Below the pieces are notes generated by a model. It worked only from the letters and a program-made list of their open reading frames with translations, was not told the DNA's origin and did not search any database. This document shows, one piece after another, positions 6,006 through 11,250 of a stretch of DNA of 11,250 bases. Origin of the DNA: Cryomorphaceae bacterium (lineage in GTDB: Bacteria; Bacteroidota; Bacteroidia; Flavobacteriales_D; Crocinitomicaceae); NCBI GenBank assembly GCA_027485365.1, contig JAIXRD010000188.1:1-11250 (forward strand), read 5' to 3'. Position 1 is the first letter of the stretch, and the number at the start of each line of letters is the position of its first letter. The position numbers were made by a program, and so were the translations under genes.

Positions 6006-6163
6006 TCGATCTCAAATAACCTGTAGCATAGTTCATTTGATTTTGATTAGGTATAACGGATAACATAGAATTAGGTTACATCAGTATTAACATTTTCGAT
6101 TTGATAAACAAAGCAGTTCTTTTTTAAACAAGTAGGCAAGTCAGATATTTTTGTTCCGTGATA
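6006..6163. other. Intergenic region with a possible minus-strand small RNA or leader
   Basis: This 158-base gap lies between the divergent small lipoprotein and SirB1-like genes. The strong minus-strand terminator at its left end implies a minus-strand transcript beginning here. I found no exact TAnnTTTG with a proper -33 on the minus strand inside it, so the start is not located. It includes a 7-base direct repeat, ATTAGGT (6046-6052 and 6070-6076). I see no tRNA or known riboswitch pattern. Confidence 0.3.
6146..6153 (+). promoter_or_regulatory. -7 element TATTTTTG for the SirB1-like gene
   Basis: Exact TAnnTTTG match, ending ten bases before the ATG at 6164. Transcription would begin about 6158-6160, leaving a leader of only a few bases; this supports the ATG at 6164 over the GTG at 6158. 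No good -33 TTTG is visible at the expected distance. Confidence 0.4.
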
Positions 6164-7033
6164 ATGTCAGATAGAAAACGAAAAGCATTAGTTGCCTTAT
6201 TGGAGGATCCCGATGAGCGCATTTACTTGGTTATTAAACAGGTAATTAAGGCAGAAGGTCAGGCAATTATTCCAATGCTAAATGCAGTACTTAATGAGGA
6301 ATCTTCTGCTCAGATTCAGCGTTTCAGGGCCTTTGAAATAGTTCAAGCAATTCATATCGATGAGGTTTCACGTGAACTTATGAATTGGAGGGATTCATCA
6401 GATAAAGACTTGTTAAAAGCAATCGTTTCTTTAAATAAATTAATGGATCCAAGCCTAGACGAATCTTTCATTCTTCAGCAAATGGAGGCTATACGTAAAG
6501 ACGTATGGTTAGAATTGAATGATTACCAAACGGCATTCGAGCAGGTTAAAATATTGAATCATATGTTTTTTGAAGTGTATGGATTCGAATGTATGTCGGC
6601 ATTTGAACGTGATCTTACACATTTAAACATTGGAACAGTGTTGGCTGATAAAAAAGGAAATCCCTTGATTATCGGCCTTATTTATTCCATAATCGCCACA
6701 TGGTTAGAGGTTCCTATTTATGGGGTTGATTTCCCGAAAATTTTTATTCTCGCTAGAATGGATGAAAATAATACCTCCATGTTCAATGAATCGGAGAGTC
6801 AATACGGGGTTTTATTTTATATTAACCCGATTGGAAAAGGTATTGTTTTTGACGAACAGGAAATACGATCGTTTTTAAAGCAAATTGAAATCGAACCGGA
6901 GCGCAAATTTTTCGAACCTACGTCGAATACCATTTTAATCCAACGTTATCTTATGGCGTTTGAAGAAGCATGTCAATTTAAAGGGGACACCAAGACCCTT
7001 CACGCATTATCCCAGGTTAAAGAGATTTTGTAG
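6164..7033 (+). CDS. SirB1/transglutaminase-like family protein
   Basis: 289 residues from the ATG at 6164; an in-frame GTG at 6158 would add two residues but would coincide with the predicted transcription start. The first 100 or so residues are helical and HEAT-like ('KALVALLEDPDERIY', 'AIIPMLNAVLNEESS'). The SirB1 N-terminal-type domain follows: 'LNHMFFEVYGF' (131-141), 'IGTVLADKKGNPLIIGLIY' (157-175), 'GVDFPKIFILA' (187-197) and 'YINPIGKG' (219-226), matching the family pattern VL-x-x-(R/K)-x-G-x-P, GVxFPxxF and DPxxxG. No transglutaminase Cys is seen at the usual place, and the His common in 'FPGHF' is Lys here, so it is probably not a protease or transferase. Family members are of uncertain function. 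The 3' end overlaps rlmN (convergent) by 17 bases. Confidence 0.85.
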   Translation: MSDRKRKALVALLEDPDERIYLVIKQVIKAEGQAIIPMLNAVLNEESSAQIQRFRAFEIVQAIHIDEVSRELMNWRDSSDKDLLKAIVSLNKLMDPSLDESFILQQMEAIRKDVWLELNDYQTAFEQVKILNHMFFEVYGFECMSAFERDLTHLNIGTVLADKKGNPLIIGLIYSIIATWLEVPIYGVDFPKIFILARMDENNTSMFNESESQYGVLFYINPIGKGIVFDEQEIRSFLKQIEIEPERKFFEPTSNTILIQRYLMAFEEACQFKGDTKTLHALSQVKEIL

Positions 7034-8078
7034 CTTGATTATTCTTATTCGCTAATTGACCACATGCCGCGTCAATATCTTTACCTCTGCTTCTGCGAAC
7101 ATTAACAATTAGGTTTCTTCGTTCTAAAAATTCGGTGAAAGCCTCTGTACGTTCAGCGCTTGCTTTCGCAAATTTAGAATCTCCAATGCTGTTGTATTCA
7201 ATGATGTTAATTTTACAAGGTACGCAGCGCGCAAAATTCGCTAAGTTTGCAGCATCCTCCATGGAATCATTGAAGTCTCTAAAGAGAATATACTCAAAGG
7301 TGATTCTTGATCCCGTGCGTTCATGAAAATAAATCAAGGCATCGCGCAATGACTCTAAGTTGTTAGAGTCATTAATTTCCATTACTTCACTTCGTTTGAT
7401 ATCATCAGCGGCGTGAAGCGACAAGGCTAAATTAAATCGAACCTGCTCATCTCCAAGTTTCATGATCATTTTAGCAATTCCCGCCGTAGATAATGTTATC
7501 CGTCGAGGGCTGATGTTAAACCGGTTTGGATCGGTTAGGATTTCTAACGCGGCAATTACCTGTTTGTAATTAAGCAGGGGTTCACCCATGCCCATTAATA
7601 CGATATTTGACAAGGGTATGCCGTAATTACTTATCGCCAGTTCATTTAGAGAAACGACCTGATCCACAAGTTCTCCCGCACTCAGATTCTTCATGAGTTT
7701 CAATTTTCCTGTCGCACAAAATGCACAAGCTAAACTGCAACCCGCTTGGGAAGAAATGCACGCGGTCATGCGCTTACTGGTGGGAATTAATACGCCTTCT
7801 ATAATCTGACCATCAATAGTTTTATATCCACATTTTATTGTTTTGTCATTACTTTTTTGCATGCTGTCAAGCACTAAGTGGTCAATATGGTAGTGCGCAT
7901 TAAGATATTCGGATAGGGAAGTACCAATATTTTTCATGGCATCAAAGGATGCGGCGTTTTGCTTCCAAAGCCAATCATAAACTTGAGAAGCACGAAATTT
8001 AGGGAAGCCACCCGCTAAAATGGCGTCAGTTAATTCAGGTAAGGAAAGGTTACGAATGTTGGGTTTATCCGAAGGCAT
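7017..8078 (-). CDS. rlmN: Dual-specificity 23S rRNA/tRNA adenine-C2 methyltransferase RlmN
   Basis: 353 residues. RlmN is a radical SAM enzyme that methylates C2 of A2503 in 23S rRNA and A37 in some tRNAs, tuning the peptidyl-transferase centre and decoding. The 4Fe-4S motif CxxxCxxC is at Cys114, Cys118 and Cys121. The two methylation cysteines are both present: Cys107 (in TACISSQ, equal to E. coli Cys118) and Cys339 (in AACGQ, equal to Cys355, which carries the transient methyl). The SAM-binding GMGEP is at 163-167. The N-terminal helical RNA-binding domain (about 1-95) includes 'FRASQVYDWLW'. This Cys set and the lack of Cfr hallmarks make RlmN the natural call. It follows dnaN by 3 bases and is co-transcribed with it; its 3' end overlaps the SirB1-like gene. 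Confidence 0.96.
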   Translation of the reverse strand: MPSDKPNIRNLSLPELTDAILAGGFPKFRASQVYDWLWKQNAASFDAMKNIGTSLSEYLNAHYHIDHLVLDSMQKSNDKTIKCGYKTIDGQIIEGVLIPTSKRMTACISSQAGCSLACAFCATGKLKLMKNLSAGELVDQVVSLNELAISNYGIPLSNIVLMGMGEPLLNYKQVIAALEILTDPNRFNISPRRITLSTAGIAKMIMKLGDEQVRFNLALSLHAADDIKRSEVMEINDSNNLESLRDALIYFHERTGSRITFEYILFRDFNDSMEDAANLANFARCVPCKINIIEYNSIGDSKFAKASAERTEAFTEFLERRNLIVNVRRSRGKDIDAACGQLANKNNQATKSL

Positions 8079-8081
8079 AAA

Positions 8082-9200
8082 TTATCTGGAAAGCATCACA
8101 GGCATAACCAGCATAAGAATATGCTCTGATGGATTGCCACTTTCATGCGGCGTCAAAAGCCCCGCACGCGATGGTTCGCTCATTGACAATTGAACTGAAT
8201 CGGTTTCTAGATTACCTAACATTTCAATTAGAAACCTTGAGTTAAAGCCGATTTCCATATCGTCGCCATCAAAATTGCACGTCAAACGCTCATTCGCTTC
8301 ATTAGAAAAATCAACGTCTTCAGCCGATAATTGAAGTTCTGCTCCTGCAATTTTTAACTTTACTTGATGCGTTGTTTTATTAGAAAATATAGCCACACGC
8401 TTCAAAGAACTAAGCAAATGACTTCGTTCAATCGTCAATACATTTGGATTCTCCTTTGGAATCACTGCCTCATAATTCGGATATTTTCCATCAATTAGGC
8501 GACATACTAAGGTTAAATCATTAAATGTAAACGTAGCGTTCGACTCATTATATTCGAGCTTAACCGCTTCGTCTCCACGTAAGTTCGCCTTGAGTAGATT
8601 AAGTGGTTTTTTAGGTAAAATAAATGCTGAGCTAGACGTAGTATTGATGTCTGTACGACGGTAACGAACCAATTTATGAGCATCCGTTGCAACAAACGTA
8701 ATATCTTCTGGAGAAAAGTGACAATATACCCCAGTCATTACTGGTCGCATTTCATCGGTTCCGATAGCAAAGATGGTTTTATTAATTGCGCTGGACAACA
8801 ATTCACCAGTTACTTCAATAGAGCTGCTGTATTCTACGGTCGGTAATTTTGGAAATTCTTCTCCGTTGAATCCAACCATTTTAGACTTACCGTTATCATA
8901 GGTGATTTCAACGGCATAATTCTCTGGATTCACACGAAACGTACACGGTTGATCCGGTAAGCTTTTTAAAACATCTAAAATAAGTTTCGCCGGAATTGCA
9001 ATTTTACCATCTGCATCAGATTGTACCTCTAAATGCGTGATCATCGTTGTTTCTAAATCCGTGGCAGAAACGGTTAGTTTATTCCCTGCGATGGTGAATA
9101 GAAAATTATCTAAAATGGGCATTTTCGTATTGGTGCTAAGGGCACCAGAAATGCTTTGAAGGTGACTTAATAAGGTATTGCTGGATGTAATAAAATTCAT
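8082..9200 (-). CDS. dnaN: DNA polymerase III beta subunit (sliding clamp)
   Basis: 372 residues, the standard size. The protein forms a ring dimer of three similar domains per subunit (about 120 residues each) around DNA and tethers polymerase III and repair enzymes. Recognisable segments are the N-terminal 'LSTNTKMPILDNFLF' (20-34) and 'SATDLETTM' (45-53), 'VMTGVYCHF' and 'VATDAHKLVRYR' in the second domain, 'RLIDGKYPNYEAVIP' in the linker to the third, and the C-terminal 'LMLVMPVMLSR', whose 'VMPxxL' tail helps form the hydrophobic client-binding pocket. It is complete. It lies downstream of gldG and the DUF4340 gene after 69 bases and upstream of rlmN; a -7 element at 9219-9226 suggests its own promoter. 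Confidence 0.98.
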   Translation of the reverse strand: MNFITSSNTLLSHLQSISGALSTNTKMPILDNFLFTIAGNKLTVSATDLETTMITHLEVQSDADGKIAIPAKLILDVLKSLPDQPCTFRVNPENYAVEITYDNGKSKMVGFNGEEFPKLPTVEYSSSIEVTGELLSSAINKTIFAIGTDEMRPVMTGVYCHFSPEDITFVATDAHKLVRYRRTDINTTSSSAFILPKKPLNLLKANLRGDEAVKLEYNESNATFTFNDLTLVCRLIDGKYPNYEAVIPKENPNVLTIERSHLLSSLKRVAIFSNKTTHQVKLKIAGAELQLSAEDVDFSNEANERLTCNFDGDDMEIGFNSRFLIEMLGNLETDSVQLSMSEPSRAGLLTPHESGNPSEHILMLVMPVMLSR

Positions 9201-9218
9201 AGCTTAATTTTCAACAAA

Positions 9219-9226
9219 CAAAGATA
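9219..9226 (-). promoter_or_regulatory. -7 element TATCTTTG for dnaN
   Basis: The minus strand reads TATCTTTG, an exact TAnnTTTG match, ending 18 bases before the dnaN ATG at 9200. A start about 12 bases before the ATG would give a short, normal leader. No TTTG is found at the expected -33 distance. Confidence 0.45.
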
Positions 9227-9238
9227 ACAATACTTTGC

Positions 9239-9255
9239 GAAATCTCATAGATTTC
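9239..9255. repeat. Inverted repeat GAAATCT-N3-AGATTTC upstream of dnaN
   Basis: Perfect 7-base arms (9239-9245, 9249-9255) around CAT, positioned where the -33 region of the dnaN promoter would lie. It has no following T-run, so it is more likely an operator-like palindrome than a terminator of the gldG-DUF4340 unit. The length is short enough that chance in AT-rich DNA is possible. Confidence 0.4.
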
Positions 9256-9269
9256 CATTCAAGCACACA

Positions 9270-10301
9270 TTATTTCGTTGAATTAAGTGCAGGAAAATAG
9301 ATGTGTCCCATCAACAAGGCGTTAAACACAAAGTATTGACATTTAACAAGCTCGCCATTCGGTAGTTCAGCCCAGAATAAATTCATATCCATATTAACCA
9401 TTTCACCTACTTCGTTGCGTTGGGCAACCTCGCTTTTTATACGATGCATTTTAAGCACAGTTGATTTGTTAGTCTTTTCTGTTAAAATGAGTTTCGCAAA
9501 AAGTGGGCTTCGTTTGACTGAATCAACTTGTTTACTGGATAGTTCAACATTTGGAAAATTGAAATGCACCTTCTTGAATGCTTGCAAATAGCGATACACG
9601 TTCGCGGTGTCGATCTGCGATAGCTTTTTTCCTTTAGAAGTTACTTCAAAAGATCGCCCTAGATTTTTAACCTTAAAACTTAAGTCCGGAATTTCAAGGT
9701 TCTTTACTTCAATGGACCGGATTTCCTCTGGAGCTAATTCAAAAATTGATGTACACATCCACCGTTTACGTTCTGCAAAAAAACGCGGACTAATAATCCC
9801 GTTAAGCCCCTTAATTCGCATCATTACTGGATCCTTACTTTTACCGTCATTTGCCGTTTCTAAGAGCATAATCTGACCATAGTGGTCTTGCGCAGGGGGT
9901 CCAATGTACCAGGATTTTGTCCATTCACCATCCACATAATATGAGACTTTTATGTGCTGGGTAGCCATCAACTCTGTGAATTTCGGCTTCGATTTATCCG
10001 GAAGATATCCTTTGAATTCAATCAGTTTAGCGGCCTCAAGAATAAAGGATACATTGGGTTTTGAAACACATTCCACTTTTTCATCATGCCAAACTCCATC
10101 CTCTTGAATCAGTTCTATGTATTGACCATAGGTATCTTCAATAATGATTTTAGTAATCTTCGTCGTATCTTCAATCGCAAAATTAATCCATTCCGTATCT
10201 GAATTTCCTCTGGATTTGATCAAGTTTACAGTAACTATTGAAAGGGTTAGAATTCCTATCAAGAGAATCGATAGACCGATTAATTTTTTGTTTTTTTTCA
10301 T
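9270..10301 (-). CDS. DUF4340 domain protein, membrane-anchored, gldG-linked
   Basis: 343 residues. A Lys-rich start (MKKNKK) precedes one membrane helix at about 7-28 and the rest should lie outside the cytoplasm. The body resembles DUF4340 proteins: 'ITKIIIEDTYGQYIELIQEDGVW' (split at about 49-71) is the usual opening in which strands and a 'W' follow a statement of ionic side-chain interaction, and 'WYIGPPAQDHYGQIMLL' (131-147) and 'PRFFAERKRWM' (172-182) follow. DUF4340 proteins commonly sit beside GldG-type ABC transporter genes in several phyla, and here the start codon overlaps the gldG stop (ATGA). It is therefore probably an accessory of the Gld ABC transporter; the function is unproven. 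Sequence identity within the family is low, so the domain call is good but not certain. Confidence 0.8.
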   Translation of the reverse strand: MKKNKKLIGLSILLIGILTLSIVTVNLIKSRGNSDTEWINFAIEDTTKITKIIIEDTYGQYIELIQEDGVWHDEKVECVSKPNVSFILEAAKLIEFKGYLPDKSKPKFTELMATQHIKVSYYVDGEWTKSWYIGPPAQDHYGQIMLLETANDGKSKDPVMMRIKGLNGIISPRFFAERKRWMCTSIFELAPEEIRSIEVKNLEIPDLSFKVKNLGRSFEVTSKGKKLSQIDTANVYRYLQAFKKVHFNFPNVELSSKQVDSVKRSPLFAKLILTEKTNKSTVLKMHRIKSEVAQRNEVGEMVNMDMNLFWAELPNGELVKCQYFVFNALLMGHIYFPALNSTK

Positions 10302-11250
10302 CGGTTAATGTATTTGCGTTTTCTTGAGAACATCATAAGACCCGCGATAAGTCCTACGAGCGATATCGGTAGAAATAAATTCATGTAGCGAATGCTGTTT
10401 CCTTCTGCTTGTAATTTCATTTTGTCCATCTCTTTAAATTCAATTTGACGACTTCGAATATCCAATACGCTGTTGTCTCCCATCATGTAATCCACCATGT
10501 TTTGAATAAACTCTTGGTTTCCGTAGATCAAGGGACGCCCATTCAAGTCGCTCACTTTACTGTATTTAAGTGCATTGAATGGAAAAGGAGGCGAGGAAAC
10601 GTATTCATATTTCCCTCCCCGGAATATTGAGTCATATTCATTCGCAATGAATGTCCCATTCCCTACCACAAACACTTTAGTTTCTTCCTTACTTTTGAGT
10701 TGTTTTTTGCGGTAGTTAACCGGAATGTACGAGGCCAAGGTATCCACATTTATGATCACATCCCGATTAATAAAATGGGATGGAATCGTCCCTTCAATCA
10801 TTGCGGCTAAGGTGATTTTGTTAATAGGATCTTCTGGATTCTCCACAAACGCAGGATTTTCTCCAAAAATCTGAAAATCCATCAAGCTAATTTGAGGGGC
10901 TAATCCAGAGCGGTTTGCATTGGAGGAACTGGTCAATACTTTGGTGAGTTTTACCCCAGGCGTTTCTATTAATTGAAGTTCGTTCGCATATTCAAGCGAA
11001 ACAGGGTCAATATTTCTTGTAATTGGATGCAAGGAAGGAGAGGCCAAGACGTGGTAGGGCCAACTTAAACTGCTCGCATTGTCCATGCGCACTTTTCGAT
11101 AACCGCAAATGCGGTCAAATACATAGTTTTCATGGATGTTCACGCCATAATCAAAGAGCATTTTATCCAAGGTTAAGTTTCTCCGTATGGTATGATCCAT
11201 AAAGTTTTTTTTTTTTTTTTTTTCCTGATGGGAAAGCGTATTCATAAAGA
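10298..11250 (-). CDS. gldG: Gliding-motility ABC transporter substrate-binding protein GldG (5' part outside window)
   Basis: The frame is open to the window edge; 317 codons are seen against about 550-560 for the whole protein, so this is the C-terminal part. An ATG at 11245 starts an apparent 315-residue frame but is internal: an upstream TTT codon is open to the edge, and the region before the conserved 'NLTLDKMLFDYGVNI' fits the middle of GldG. Other family marks are 'VFVVGNGTFIANE' (191-203), 'GNQEFIQNMVDYMMGD' (242-257) and 'DIRSRQIEF' (262-270), then a single C-terminal membrane helix (about 288-306) and a basic tail (numbered from the ATG at 11245). With GldA and GldF, GldG forms an ABC transporter needed for gliding and linked to type IX secretion in several Flavobacteriia. 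A run of 19 A on the coding strand (11223-11205) interrupts the frame as E-K-K-K-K-K-N. It overlaps the DUF4340 gene by four bases. Confidence 0.92.
   Translation of the reverse strand, partial: FMNTLSHQEKKKKKNFMDHTIRRNLTLDKMLFDYGVNIHENYVFDRICGYRKVRMDNASSLSWPYHVLASPSLHPITRNIDPVSLEYANELQLIETPGVKLTKVLTSSSNANRSGLAPQISLMDFQIFGENPAFVENPEDPINKITLAAMIEGTIPSHFINRDVIINVDTLASYIPVNYRKKQLKSKEETKVFVVGNGTFIANEYDSIFRGGKYEYVSSPPFPFNALKYSKVSDLNGRPLIYGNQEFIQNMVDYMMGDNSVLDIRSRQIEFKEMDKMKLQAEGNSIRYMNLFLPISLVGLIAGLMMFSRKRKYINR
11205..11223 (-). repeat. Homopolymer of 19 A (coding strand) inside gldG
   Basis: The plus strand shows 19 consecutive T from 11205 to 11223, i.e. 19 A in the gldG coding strand. At this length the flanking sequences, 'FMNTLSHQ' before and 'NFMDHTIRRNLTLD' after, are in one GldG-like frame. 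It is the longest homopolymer in the window and an expected hotspot for polymerase slippage. Confidence 0.9.

Noticed and set aside
5971..6066. N-terminal extension of the small lipoprotein (32 extra residues from an ATG at 6066)
   Set aside because: It would be translated across the GC-rich terminator and its T-run and would bury the lipoprotein signal peptide; the ATG at 5970 gives a classic signal with lipobox.
6158..6163. GTG start for the SirB1-like gene
   Set aside because: It coincides with the predicted transcription start of the TATTTTTG promoter; the ATG at 6164 two codons later is the better choice.
8513..8695. Minus-strand open frame inside dnaN
   Set aside because: It lies in another frame of the conserved dnaN sequence and has no independent support.
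9239..9255. Terminator for the gldG-DUF4340 operon
   Set aside because: The 7-base stem is AT-rich and no T-run follows on the minus strand, so it does not have intrinsic terminator form.
11224..11245. Treating the ATG at 11245 as the true start of a short GldG-like protein
   Set aside because: The frame is open to the window edge and the product would lack the first 240 or so residues of GldG, including its N-terminal membrane helix.

Overview
The window looks like chromosomal DNA of a Bacteroidota bacterium, most likely a Flavobacteriales-type marine or freshwater lineage. The evidence is a GldG gliding-motility protein, repeated matches to the Bacteroidota promoter -7 element (TAnnTTTG), no clear Shine-Dalgarno sequences, lipoproteins with short lipoboxes, and moderately AT-rich, densely packed genes. 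I see no insertion sequences, phage genes, CRISPR arrays, tRNAs or rRNAs. The largest stretch without a gene is about 260 bases (4027-4288).

Layout. (1) 1-1253, minus strand: a pair of exported proteins of unknown function, a lipoprotein followed by a secreted DUF4836-like protein cut by the window edge, with their own -7 element at 1267-1274. (2) 1285-4026, minus strand: a compact operon dnaA > YigZ/IMPACT protein > SRAP (YedK/HMCES-like) protein with 6-base gaps. It combines the replication initiator with a protein family that crosslinks to abasic DNA. (3) 4027-4288: the divergent regulatory region. It holds a well-spaced Bacteroidota promoter for dnaA (TTTG-N20-TAAATTTG), a roughly 205-base dnaA leader, three degenerate DnaA-box-like sites and two inverted repeats. 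(4) 4289-5648, plus strand: a hotdog thioesterase overlapping an arginase/formiminoglutamase-family hydrolase. (5) 5632-5970, minus strand: a small lipoprotein whose start lies just downstream of a strong intrinsic terminator. (6) 6164-7033, plus strand: a SirB1/transglutaminase-like protein. (7) 7017-9200, minus strand: dnaN > rlmN. (8) 9270-11250, minus strand: gldG (5' end beyond the window) > DUF4340 protein, coupled by an ATGA overlap.

The genes are mostly core housekeeping: replication initiation (DnaA), the sliding clamp (DnaN), rRNA/tRNA adenine methylation (RlmN), DNA-lesion shielding (SRAP) and the gliding/type IX secretion-associated ABC transporter (GldG). I did not find a clearly new multi-gene system. 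The most unusual signals are a run of 19 adenines inside the gldG reading frame, where a one-base change either way leads quickly to a stop; the structured dnaA leader; and the terminator placed in front of the small lipoprotein gene, which may end a small RNA or act as an attenuator.
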